DNA of 64,000 nucleotides, from positions 210,688,741-210,752,740 of the forward strand of contig NC_058518.1 of NCBI RefSeq assembly GCF_904849725.1, written 5' to 3'. Shown one piece after another: positions 23,808-34,235 of the stretch. The notes beneath the pieces were generated by a model. The model worked only from the letters and a program-made list of their open reading frames with translations, was not told the origin of the DNA and did no database searches. The translations under genes and the position numbers were made by a program. The number at the start of each line of letters is the position of its first letter. Positions within the stretch are counted from its first letter, which is position 1. The stretch comes from Hordeum vulgare subsp. vulgare. Taxonomy: Eukaryota; Streptophyta; Magnoliopsida; Poales; Poaceae.

Positions 23808-24235
23808 ACCCCCGACCCTCGACCCCCCACCCCCGACGCCACCAACCCCCGACGCCACTAACACCGGACTACCGACCCCCGATGCCCAACACCACTGACC
23901 CCCGACCCCCGATACCCGACGCCCGACACCACTGACCCCCGACCCCCGACCCCGGACCCTCAACTCCCGACCCCCAACGCCCGACACCACTGACCCCCGA
24001 CGCCACTGACCATCTACCCCTGACCTCCGATGCCACTAACCCCCAACCCCGGGCCCCCGACCCCTCTTTGGCCTCTTGTTGATCGAAAAGACCCCAACCC
24101 CCGACGCTAGTGACCCTCGACCCCCGACGACACTGACCCCCAACCATCAACGCATTTAACCCGATTCCCGACCACCGACACCCGACACCACCGACCCTCG
24201 ACGCCACTAAGCCCCGACCCCCGACACCTATTCTA
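23808..24235. repeat. GACCCCCGACGCCACT minisatellite
   Basis: Imperfect tandem repeats of roughly 15-25 bases with the core ACCCCCGAC and the variant CGACACCACTGACC. No credible coding content. Confidence 0.85.
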
Positions 24236-24560
24236 CTTACTGTTGAACGAGAAGGTGCTTTTCGGCCTTCTAGAGGCCCACAGGGTAATAGTTTTGTAAA
24301 TTATGAGTTATGTCACATATTTTCCGATTATGTTAATTATGAAAACATCGTATTTGTGTTGATCGTGTTAATTTCAATGTGCAGTTATTCGACGATCTCC
24401 ACGTGCGTTGGACGAGCTCCGCCCTTGCGTTTGTTGGTGAGCACAAATGACTTCTCCTCCTACCCCCTTAACTTGCTCTGTCCCGGTCTTCGTGCCGATG
24501 AAACTTGCTAGCTATAGGCTTCTTCAATCATGAGTATGCGTGACCAGTATGCTTCTCCGG

Positions 24561-24624
24561 TTCGAAAGGGAGACATCTATAAATATGCATTTCTTTGCAT
24601 ATTTATAACCACCATCCTTTCGAA
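24561..24624. repeat. Short stem-loop in the CACTA leader
   Basis: Outer arms TTCGAAAGG (24561-24569) and CCTTTCGAA (24616-24624) enclose inner arms TATAAATATGCA and TGCATATTTATA. The two inverted repeats are centred on the same loop. It lies just upstream of a longer hairpin. Confidence 0.75.
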
Positions 24625-24648
24625 TTGTCCAACATTTTCCATGGACAG

Positions 24649-24863
24649 CCCGAGTATGTGTAGATTGGGTTCGTTTTCCTGTATGTTGTGCTCTGGATCC
24701 GATGCAGAATTTCGTCAGTGCCTCCCTGTTGTTCTCCGGGTACACATCCTCTCTGCTTATTGCCGAGACGTGTATCAGGAGAACAACGGGAGGTGCTGCC
24801 GAAATTCTGCTTCGCATCTAGAGCAGAGCATGGGAAAACGAACCCAATCTACACATACTCGGG
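24649..24863. repeat. Long imperfect inverted repeat (hairpin) in the CACTA leader
   Basis: The left arm (24649-24745) and right arm (24770-24863) are reverse complements over about 94 bases with roughly ten mismatches. For instance, the left begins CCCGAGTATGTGTAGATTGG and the right ends with its exact complement. The loop is about 24 bases. RNA through it would fold into a long stem. Confidence 0.88.
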
Positions 24864-24998
24864 TGGGATTAGGACCTATCTTTACCTATTAGCATGTAGG
24901 TTGCATGGACGTAATAAAACTGACAAACTTGATTAGCGTATAAATATAGATGATGAATTATATATTTATTTCTTGTGCCTCCATAGGTAGCTAGGCAA

Positions 24999-27259
24999 CA
25001 TGAGTGATGTGATTGGACGTACACTGGTCACCCTAGTCAGAAAGACATGACCCATGAATGGTTAACAAAAACCAGGGGGTTTGTGAGAGCCGCATTCGCA
25101 AATGGCCAACAAGAAACATGGTGCCCCTATCCCAACTGCGACAACTGGAAAAAGCAGACAGAGTTTGAAATGGGTAAACCCCTGGAGAAGTAGGGTTTTA
25201 CGCCTAATTATACGGTGTGGACTTTTCATGGTGAGTCTGACCAATGTGCCAGAGCTGAGGTGATTCGTAGTCGCACCGACGAGCATGGTACCGGGATTGA
25301 AGACATGGTGCAAGACTTTGATGATGCTCGGGATTCGAACGATGAGATGGAGGAATCTGCAAAGGCCTTCTATGAAATTTGGAGTCTTCAAAACGTCCTC
25401 TCCACGAGCAGACTGAGCTTTGTCAACTGGATGCCATCGCGCAAGTAATAGCTCTGAAGGTTCAATTCAACGTAGGCACAGAATGCTACGAAGCGATGAT
25501 GACGATATTTGGACGCTTTCTACCCAAAGTCCATGTACTGCCTGCAAACCTGTACCAGTTAGAGAAAATCCTCCGTGTACATAACATGCCCTATGAGAAG
25601 ATACATGCCTGTGAGAATGGATGTGCCTTATTTAGGCTTGAGTATGCGGCCTTGAACTATTGCCCCATTTGGAATCCTTCCAGGTATATTGTGGTAGACA
25701 ACGGTATGGGTGAGAAGAATTAGACCAAAATCCCCATTAGTGTTCTTCGATATCTGCCAATCGTACCAAGACTTCAACGTCTTTTCATGGTCGAAAAGAC
25801 GGCCACGCAGATGGCATTGCACAAATTGGGCAAAAGAACCAAACTAGATGCGGATGGGAACAAGATGTTGGTACACACTTCAGATGGTTTTGCATGCAGG
25901 CACTTCGATGCATTACATAAGGATAAATCGGAAGATCAAAGGCAACCTAGAGTTGTCATCAGCATGGATGGGTTCAATGTCTATGGTATGACGGCAGCAC
26001 AATACAGTTGTTGGCATGTATTTGTCATTCCACTAAATTTGCCACCCGGAGAGATTATGAAAAGAAAGAACATTTTCCTGACGTTGATAATTCCAGGGCC
26101 CAACTATCCGGGGAAGAATATGAATTTGTACATGCAGCCGCTTAAGGATGAGTTGCAAGAAGCCTCGGATAATGGGATCAAGACCTACGACACAGGTACC
26201 AAAAGAAATTTCAAAATGCATGTGTGGTACATGTACTCGACGCATCATTATCCGGCGTTTGCGCTATTCGCTAGCGGGTGTGTGCATGGAAGGTTCCCGT
26301 GCACCACATGCTAGGCAGTTATTCAGTTCCGTTGGCTACAGGCTGGTCGCAAGTATTCTTGCTTCGACATGCATAGACAATTCCTGGATCCTGAGCATAA
26401 GTTCAAAAAAGACAAGAAGAATTTCATCAAAGGTAGAGTTGTCAAAAACACTGCACCAGCTGCGTTGACATGCCAACGGACCCTTGATCAGTTAAACGCT
26501 CTCGAGCCTGATCCTTTGCGTCTAGGATACTTCAAAGGGTATAATACGGAACATGCCTGGACTCACAAGTCATGCTTATGGGATCTGCCTTACTTCAAAG
26601 ACCTCCTTTGCCCACACAACATCGACGTGATGCACACTGAAAAGAATATTGCGGAGGCCATTTTTGGTACATTGTTCGGCATAGAGGGGAAGTCAAAAGA
26701 TAATCCTAAGGCTAGAATCAACCTGGAGGCTCTATGTGATAGACTGTTGCAAAACTTGCGACAACGGAAAGGAAAGCAAAGCATAGCAAAGCCAAAGGCA
26801 TGGTTCAATCTTGAAAGGCCAGCTATGCGGGAAATGCTATTGTGGGTGAAACTACGGTTGATGTTCCCCGATGGGTATGCTGCGAATCTAAAGAGGGGAG
26901 CGAGTCTTGGGAAATTGAAAATATTTGGTCTCAACAGTAATGATTGGCACATATGGATTGAGCGGGTAATGCCGGTGATATTGCATGGCTTTATCCCTGA
27001 GGATGAATGGCTAGTACTGGCAGAGCTGAGCTATTTCTTCCGTTCTCTTTGTGCGAAAGAACTATCGCCTGGCGTGCTAGATAAAATGGAAGAGTTGGCG
27101 TCGGAGTTGATCTGCAAATTAGAAAAGATATTTCCAATGGGCTTCTTTAATCCAACGCAACATTTGATTTTGCATCTCCCGACCGAGGCAAGAATGGAGA
27201 GGCCCGTTCAAAATCGATGGTGCTACTCAACTGAGAGGATGCAGAAGACGCTTAGCTAA
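24999..27259 (+). pseudogene. CACTA transposase, TNP2 type (degenerate, C-terminally truncated)
   Basis: This would cut and rejoin CACTA termini. The N-terminal part (about 25050-25230) resembles the transposase-associated zinc-type domain (WCPYPNCDNW) but is frameshifted. From 25379 to 27259 a single frame runs with only two TAG stops (25721-25723 and 26312-26314). It contains QLDAIAQVIALKVQFNVG, FGRFLPKVHVLPANLYQ, RYLPIVPRLQRLF, and the TNP2 core (PF02992) with the aspartate of ISMDGFNVYGM and PGPNYPGKNMNLYMQPLKDEL. NIDVMHTEKNIAEAIFGTL and then the start of the DUF4218 domain (FNPTQHLILHLPTEAR) follow. It ends abruptly after STERMQKTLS because its last codons are the first bases of a tandem array. 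Confidence 0.92.
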
Positions 27260-29390
27260 TTATCCTCGAAATGACATAATTAGCTCCAAAAAGGCATTCT
27301 TAGCTAATTTAGCCCGAAGAAGGGGACAAGAGGAGAAGAAAGAGGAAAAATGAAAGGAAGGATGAAGAAGAAGAAGAGAAGAAGAAGAAGGAGGAAGAAG
27401 AAGGAGAAGGAGAACGAGAAGAAGGAGGAGAAGAAGGAGAAGGAGCTCCTCCTTCTCCTTCTTCTTCCTCCTTCTTCCTCCTTCTCCTTCTCCTTCTTCT
27501 TTTCTTCTACTTCTCCTCTTCCTTCTCCTTCTCCTCCTCCTCCTCCTCCTCCTTCTTTTACTTCTTCTTCTCTTCTTGCTTCTTCTATTTCTCTTGTTCT
27601 ATGTAGCTTAGACTCATCCAAGTAAGACTAAATTGGCTAATTATCCTACAAAATGACATAATTAGCTTAGTTAGCTCCTAAATGACCTATTTAGTAAAAA
27701 ATGACCTATAGTTAGCTAAGTTCTCTCCTAAATGACATAATAAGGCTTACGTAGCTGCAAGATGACCTATTCCCCTAACTTAGGTATTAAATGGCCTATA
27801 ATTAGCCTAGCTAGATCCAAAATGGCTTAATAAGCATAGTTTGCTCCGGAATGACCTATTTTACCCAAGTTAGCTCCGAAACGACCTATAGTTACTAGGC
27901 TTCCACCTGAACGACATAATTAGCTTAGTTAGCTCCAAAATGGTCTATTTAATGAAACATGACCTATACTTAGCTAATTATCCTCGAAATGACATAATTA
28001 GCTCCAAAAAGGCATTCTTAGCTAATTTAGCCCGAAGAAGGGGACAAGAGGAGAAGAAAGAGGAAACATGAAAGGAAGGAAGAAGAAGAAGAAGAAGAGA
28101 AGAAGAAGGAGAAGGAGGAAGAAGAAGGAGAAGGATAAGGAGAAGAAGGAGGAGAAAGAAGGAGAAGGAGCTCCTCCTTCTCCTTCTTCTTCCTCCTTCT
28201 TCCTCCTTCTCCTTCTCCTTCTTCTTTTCTTCTTCTTCTGCTCTTCCTTCTCCTTCTCCTCCTCCTCCTCCTCCTCCTTCTTCTTCTTCTTTTACTTTTT
28301 CTTCTCTTCTTGCTTCTTCTCTTTCTCTTCTTCTACGTAGCTTAGACTCATCCAAGAAAGACTAAATTGGCTAATTATCCTACAAAGTGACATAATTACC
28401 TTACTTAGCTCCTAAATGACCTATTTAATAAAAAAATGACCTATAGTTAGCTAAGTTCTCTCCTAAATGACATAATAAGGCTTGCGTAGCTACAAGACGA
28501 CCTATTCCCCCTAACTTAGGTATTAAATGGCCTATAATTAGCCTAGCTAGATCCAAAATGGCTTAATAAGCATAGTTTGCACCGGAATGACCTATTTTAC
28601 CCAAGTTAGCTCCGAAACGACCTATAGTTAGCTAGGCTTCCACCTAAATGACATAATTAGCTTACTTAGCTCCAAAATGGTCTATTTAATAAAACATGAC
28701 CTATACTTAGCTAATTATCCTCGAAATGACATAATTAGCTCCAAAAAGGCATTCTTAGCTAATTTAGCCCGAAGAAGGGGACAAGAGGAGAAGAAAGAGG
28801 AAAAATGAAAGGAAGGAAGAAGAAGAAGAAGAGAAGAAGAAGGAGAAGGAGGAAGAAGAAGGAGAAGGAGAAGGAGGAGAGAAGCTCCTTCTCCTTCTTC
28901 TCCTCCTTCTTCTCCTTCTTCTTGTCCTTCTTCTTTTCTTCTTATTCTCCTTCTCGTCCTCCTTCTCCTCGTCGTCCTTCTTCTTCTTCTTCTTTTTGTT
29001 CTCCTTCTTCTTCTCTTCTTGCTTCTTCTCTACTTGCTTCTTCTCTTTCTTCTTCTACGTAGGTTATTTTCCCCAACAAAGACATACTTAGCTAATTATC
29101 CTCCAAAATGACATAATTTGCATAGTTAGGTAAAAACATCATAAGAACCTTGGTTAGCTCATTAAAATGACTAATTTAGATCCAAAACGATAGAATAAGG
29201 TCAAAATGGATTAATAATCAAAGTTGGCTACAAAATGACATATTTTATCCAAGTTAGCTCTAGAATGACCTATACTTAGCTAAGTTCTCTCCTAAATGAC
29301 ATAATAAGGCTATGTAGCTCCAAGATGACCTATTCCACCTAACTTAGCTATTAAATGGCCTATACTTAGCTAATTTCTCTCCGAAATTAC
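27251..29390. repeat. Three-copy tandem array, unit about 0.72 kb, each with a purine/pyrimidine palindrome
   Basis: Units start at CTTAGCTAATTATCC at 27251, 27969 and 28706 (spacing 718 and 737). Each begins with a 75-base conserved lead and then a GAAGAAGGAG purine arm meeting a CTCCTTCTTC pyrimidine arm; the centre is GAGCTC at 27443-27448 and 28168-28173, and AAGCTCC near 28882. After that come AT-rich short repeats of the form AATGACCTAT...TTAGCTA. The third unit is more diverged. ORFs encoded by the palindromes are low-complexity artefacts. Confidence 0.92.
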
Positions 29391-29777
29391 CTATATACTT
29401 CATCATCTAGTATTATTCTTCTAACTTTCTTATTTGTCATTTTGCAGATTACATTCACTTCACGGGAAGCTTGGATTATATTGATGGAATGCTTGAACAT
29501 GATTTCTTGTACCATGGCTTCACGGAAGCTTGTATTGAAACTATTGTAGTATATGGATATATACGAAACTTTGTATGCATGTGAACAAAACTGGTGTAAT
29601 ATATGGTTTGGTACGGATGGAACTTGCGTAATATGTATGTACTATGGATGAAAGTTATTTTGATATGGTTATGAGTACGGAAAGAAATTTATTTATGTCA
29701 AATATGTATATATATATATATATATTCTGATTATTGTGAAAAATGATGGATATAATAAGAAATAAAACAAAAAGGGG
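29391..29777 (+). other. CACTA 3' region after the array
   Basis: AT-rich, including an (AT) microsatellite at about 29707-29726. It contains two near-identical CTTCACGG(G)AAGCTTG strings (about 29456-29474 and 29517-29533). Probably the 3' untranslated part of the transposase transcript. No ORF. Confidence 0.5.
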
Positions 29778-30299
29778 CTGGTTCCCCCCTTTGCCGTCTA
29801 CCCCCACATGGCAAAGGGGGGATGGCAGACGACAAAGAGGGGAGAGAGAGGGGGCTGGTTCCCCCCTTTGCCGTCTGCCCCCACATGGCAAAGGGGGGAA
29901 CCAACCCCCTCTCCCTCCCCTCTTTGCCGTCTGCCCCCGCATGGCAAAGGGGGGATGGCAGAAGGCAAAGAGGGGAGAGAGGGGGTTGGTTCCCCCCTTT
30001 GCCGTCTGCCCCCACATGGCAAAGGGGGGATGGCAGATGGCAAAGAGAGGAGGCCTGCCGTTAACACTTAACGGGGCCATTGGTGTATGTGTCGTCCCAT
30101 TTATTTTGCCGTCTACCCCCTCATGGCAAAGATTCTTTGCCATCCGCTTTAAGAAAGGAGACGGCAAAGAACCTCTTCACCGGATTTTTTTTGCCGTCTA
30201 CTTTGCCATATGCAGACCGAAGACAAAGCCTTTGCCGTCAGTGGTTCCCCCCTTTGCCGTCCGCCCTGGCAGACGGCAAATTTATGAATTTCAGTAGTG
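29778..30299. repeat. Right subterminal repeats and terminal inverted repeat of the large CACTA
   Basis: Copies of a block starting CTGGTTCCCCCCTTTGCCGTC begin at 29778, 29855 and 29986, with an inverted part-copy near 29898-29945, so the region is itself palindromic. Single TTTGCCGTC motifs continue to the terminus at 30299. Confidence 0.88.
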
Positions 30300-30302
30300 G
30301 TA

Positions 30303-30420
30303 AGTGATTTGATTTAGTGGTGATGGAGTCAGTGGCATATTCATCAATAAGCTTTTATCACCAGTCATGTGATTTGTGCAACCACTGTCAATAACCCTCT
30401 CTGTGCTCTTGGGTTTGTCA
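30303..30420 (-). pseudogene. Protease motif of copia element M
   Basis: On the minus strand the copia aspartic-protease active site reads DSGCTNHMTG (30360-30389), preceded by RVI and followed by GDKSL. The frame is then cut by the CACTA at 30299. The active-site aspartate is intact. Confidence 0.88.
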
Positions 30421-31227
30421 TCTTGTAGATGAATCGGTACAACTTACCATCTCATATGATTCAGACTTGAATAATATGATATCAATTTCATCATAAACTG
30501 TAAATTTGAGGATGAGTGAAATGTTGTCATTTCATCATTTTTAGCTTGCGTCCAATCAAGCAATTTCCTGAGGTCTCCAGCAAATTCTTCAGATGATGAC
30601 TTTCATCTGGAGACCTGACCTGCAGAAGTGATTAATTCAACTTCTTCACCACCCACATTTGAAGGGGTCACAAAGAGTTCATCATCCTGCGAGCACCATA
30701 TGAGAATGGAGGCATTGAAGCTAACACACTTCTTTTCACAGAAGGGGGGTTAGAGTACTCAAATGAATAAGTAGAGAAATTCTTTAAGGACTAATGAACA
30801 TAATGATTTGAGGAATAACGCTCATATTCATGTCCCTTGTAATTTCCCTTCATATCAGAAGCATTAGCGTGATTACGAGCATAATATTGACCATTTGAGG
30901 ATTTTGATCCTTGTTAAGATTTTGGTCCACCTGAGGAATTTGATATGGGGTTCTGTTTCTTCACAGGTGGTGTCATGAGGACATTCACCTGAAGATTTTC
31001 CAAGCAACTTTTGCGGACCCAGAGTTTCCTCATGGGTGGTCCATTCCTGCAGTTAGTTCCAACATATCAACAAAATACTTCACGAGATTGATTTTTGAAC
31101 AGTTTATAGTTGGAGTCAAATGACTCATCAGAGGAATAGTATATTTCACATGCAAATCCGGTTAGAGTGGATCGACGAGAGGGCCTTTAGCAGCAACCCA
31201 TGAGGTTTTGGGGTACTGCTCAGGTTT
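30421..31227 (-). pseudogene. Decayed Gag C-terminus and linker of element M
   Basis: The minus-strand frame can be followed only in short pieces with many stops. Nothing but weak similarity of order (between Gag and protease) supports it. Confidence 0.45.
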
Positions 31228-33159
31228 CTAGTATGATCCATCGGCGTTCAATTTCCTCTCAAAGGCAATGCCTTCTTTCCTCAGGTTCATGTGCAGAATC
31301 TTCTTTTTGGGCACATCGCAAAGGGTTTGATGCCATTTGAGACTTTTGTATATGCCTGTCACATACAATTCCTTCAACCCTGCATTTTCATCAGTAGCAT
31401 TTGTGGTTTCCTCAAGTGAAGAATTTGATACCATAGGAACAGTTGAAGAATTTGTAGCGATAGAAGCATTTGACGATTCTGGTGAAGAACTAGCAGTTTC
31501 ACGCTCGATGCATTTCAAACATGGTGGAATGAATTCAACCTGAGCGACACTTATCTGTTGAGCAAGTAATGAATCGTTTTCCATTCGAAGATCATCCTGA
31601 GACATTTTCAACTTCTCAAGATCAAGCTTCCTTTAAAGAAATTCATAGGAAAGTTTCTCATGATCAGCCAAGAGTGTGCCATAACGATCTTGAAGACTAT
31701 CAAATCTAGACTGAAGACTTTTCACATCTTCAGTGAGGACTTGAGTACGATTCATTTCATCATTCAACAGATCATCGCTTCTGTCTAGTAGTTTTTGAAG
31801 CTTTTCAATGGCACTTTGTTGCTTAGTGGCAATGTTGGCAAGTTTATAGTAAATGGGTTTTCGATAATCATCAGGTTCAGAATCACTAGAATCATAGGAG
31901 GAAGTATGGTTTGGTACCTTTGAACATTTTGCCCTGAAGCAATATGTTGGAGCAAAGTCATCAGCACATTCATCACTGTAGATAGTGTTGTCATTTTCTT
32001 CAAGATTGAAGATTGACTTGTTGACGAATGTGGTAGCCAGTGCAAGACTTGCCACACCAAACTCTGACTCCTCTTCAGAACCTTCCTATTCATCACATTC
32101 CTCAGTTTATTATTCGGAATCCATTTCCTTTCTAATGAATGCCCGAGCCTTTCTGAAACTGGTCTTCTCGTGTGATGAGGACTTTGAGGATGAGGATTTT
32201 GAAGATCTCTTCTTTTTCTTCGAGTCATCATAACTTTCATCCTTTATTTTCTTCTTCTTTGATTCTTTCACCGAGCGAGGACAGTCAGCAATGTAGTGAC
32301 CAAAATTCTTGCATTTGTCGCAGGTTCTTTTCTTGTAGTCCTCAGATGAAGATTCTGATTTCCACATATCTCTTCTTGAAGATTTACCAAACTTGCCACG
32401 CTTTGTGAACTTCTGGAATTTCCTCACGAACATAGCAAGTTCATGTCCTAGTTCTTCAGTGTCACCAATAGTGCAATCTGAGTCTTCTTCTTCAGTTGAG
32501 GAAATAGCCTTAGCCTTCAGCGCACGAGGTCTTGAGTATCTTGGTCCATACAGATCTCTCTTTTCTTCTTGCTGGAATTCATGAGTATTGATTCTCTCAA
32601 GTATATGAGAAGGATCGAGCATCTTGTAGTCTCTTCGTTCTTGAATCATCAGAACCAGTGTGTCAAATGATGGATCGAGAGATCTTAGCAGTTTCTTCAC
32701 AACTTCATGGTCAGGTATCTTGGCATCTTTCATTGTCAAGCCTCTTGAAGCGATTGCAGAGATTGCGAAGAACATCGACACGAGAGTCACGCTGTGTTGA
32801 TACTTCGTCATTGACTTTGGATAGCCTATCCGAGATAAGCTTAGCTGTGCCCAAAGCACTCTGCCATACTGACCTTTGCTCAGATGACCACACATGATAT
32901 TCTTTCCTTGCGAGTCAAGTTGCTTGAATTTCTTCACATCACTGGCAGAGATAGTAGTAGTGCTGGAGGGAATACCATGTTCCACAACATACAGAGATCA
33001 TTGTCAATAGCTTGAAGATGCATTTGCAGCTTGGTCTTCCAGTAGGGAAAGTCCTTTCCTTCGCAGGTACGACATCCTGCAGTAACCTTGATCATACCTA
33101 AGGTCGAGACAACTAAAACTCCAGGTGGTTAAACCAAAATTACACAGAACAAGGGAGTA
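31228..33159 (-). pseudogene. gag: Gag of copia element M (degenerate)
   Basis: The main open part is 32985-32110 (291 codons). It has the copia UBN2-type Gag core (VKKLLRSLDPSFDTLVLMI), a serine/acid stretch, and an intact CX2CX4HX4C zinc knuckle CDKCKNFGHYIADC (32281-32322), followed by lysine/serine-rich tail. Later Gag-tail pieces are in other frames (32055-31633, with coiled-coil-like QSRFDSLQDRYGTLLADHEK; 31611-31228). The start is uncertain: the region 33159-32986 next to the primer-binding site is broken. Confidence 0.85.
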
Positions 33160-33175
33160 CCTTGCTCTAATACCA
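33160..33175 (-). other. Primer-binding site of element M
   Basis: On the minus strand TGGTATTAGAGCAAGG follows the 5' LTR after two bases. It is one base from the standard TGGTATCAGAGC site for initiator methionine tRNA. Confidence 0.88.
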
Positions 33176-33177
33176 AT

Positions 33178-34235
33178 TGAAAGTGCGTTATATCGACTAG
33201 AGGGGGGTGAATAGGCAATTTTTAGAATTTCATCATTGAGCAAAGTCCTTGTGAGGAAAGTCCTCAATCATGAACTAAGTGCAGCGGAAATAGTACATGA
33301 CAAGAGTGAAAAAACAACTACACAAAAGTACTCGATGAGATTTCTGAGATTTAGTTTGCAGAGTTCGCAAGTACAGAGTAAGCATGTGTAGATTAACTCA
33401 ACTGAATAATTTGAGGTTGAGGAAATTCAGAGAAAGTCTTCAGACAAATTCTTGAAATAGCACAGATGAAAGACTTCAACGTAAAATTTTAGGAAATGAA
33501 AGAGTTGAAGAAATAGAACCCGTAGCATAATTGAAGACAGTTGTTGATGACCTAGTTCCAACTGCTGTGACAGTTATACGTCTGGTTCGGAGCGTCTTGG
33601 TATTGAAACCAAAAGGAAACACAGTCCCTGGACACATAGTCCCAACCGTATTCTCCTTGAGCTAAGGACACACAGTCCTCGCCCAACACTCGTGGTAAGT
33701 CTTCAGGGTAGACTTCCAAAACCCTCACAAACTCGGTCACCCGACGATCCACAATTGACCGTTGGATGCTCTAGACCATAACGCCTAACAGTTTGGAGGA
33801 TGCACAATCCTCAAAGGTAACAGGCTTCAGTTCCACACAGGAACAACTTCTTCAGTGATGCTCAATAACTTGGTTTTTGGTTTGGTGTTTGGTGTTTGGG
33901 GTATTTCCTCACTTGATGATTTTCTCTCGAAGACTTTGAGGAATTTGGGTTGCTCTAAACGATAAGCGTCAGTTTCTCTCGGAGAAGCCAACCAGCAAGT
34001 GGTTGTGGGGGCGGCTATTTATAGCGTGGGAGCATCCCGACATGATTTGACATATATGCCCTTAAATAATGTGACAGTTGAGTGGATAAGATCAGTCAGG
34101 TGGCGGATGGCGCGGCAATGGTCGGAAATTTCAACTATGAAAGTCCTCATGTGTCTCATATTCCTCACTTTGAGGCTTTGGTAGATTTACTCTTGGGTTG
34201 ACCATCATGAGGAAAATCATTCCGTAGTTTTACCT
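33178..34235 (-). mobile_element. 5' LTR of element M, gag-proximal part
   Basis: Starts TGAAAGTGCG on the + strand and aligns with 13287-14340 of the other LTR. It stops at 34235 where gypsy B is inserted, and resumes at 48267. TATA-type box at 34015-34024 on the minus strand. Confidence 0.92.

Larger units (their letters stand above)
22718..30299 (+). mobile_element. CACTA (En/Spm) DNA transposon, 7.6 kb
   Basis: The ends are CACTACTGGAATTCAG on the left and the reverse complement CACTACTGAAATTCAT on the right, flanked by the 3-base duplication GTA (22715-22717 and 30300-30302). Both ends contain arrays of TTTGCCGTC and its complement. The interior has a degenerate TNP2-type transposase on the + strand, a hairpin region upstream of it, and a 0.72-kb tandem array downstream. 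It splits the polyprotein of element M about 60 bases after the protease motif. It is probably immobile because of stops and a truncated transposase. Confidence 0.95.

Noticed and set aside
23463..23990. Long ORFs encoding poly-Glu/Lys or poly-Ser/Phe
   Set aside because: They come from a GAA/GAG purine tract and exist in several frames on both strands; composition, not coding.
27304..29062. Repeated ~90-125-codon ORFs starting MKGRKKKK or MDESKL
   Set aside because: Products of the purine/pyrimidine palindromes in the 0.72-kb tandem units; mirrored on both strands.
22718..30299. CRISPR-like array from the regularly spaced GACGGCAAA repeats
   Set aside because: Repeats are too short, occur in both orientations and cluster at transposon ends; typical CACTA subterminal repeats in plant DNA.
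29655..30307. ORFs of 75-184 codons rich in GGRRQRGE or PHGKGG
   Set aside because: They read through the TTTGCCGTC subterminal repeats of the CACTA, present in most frames on both strands.
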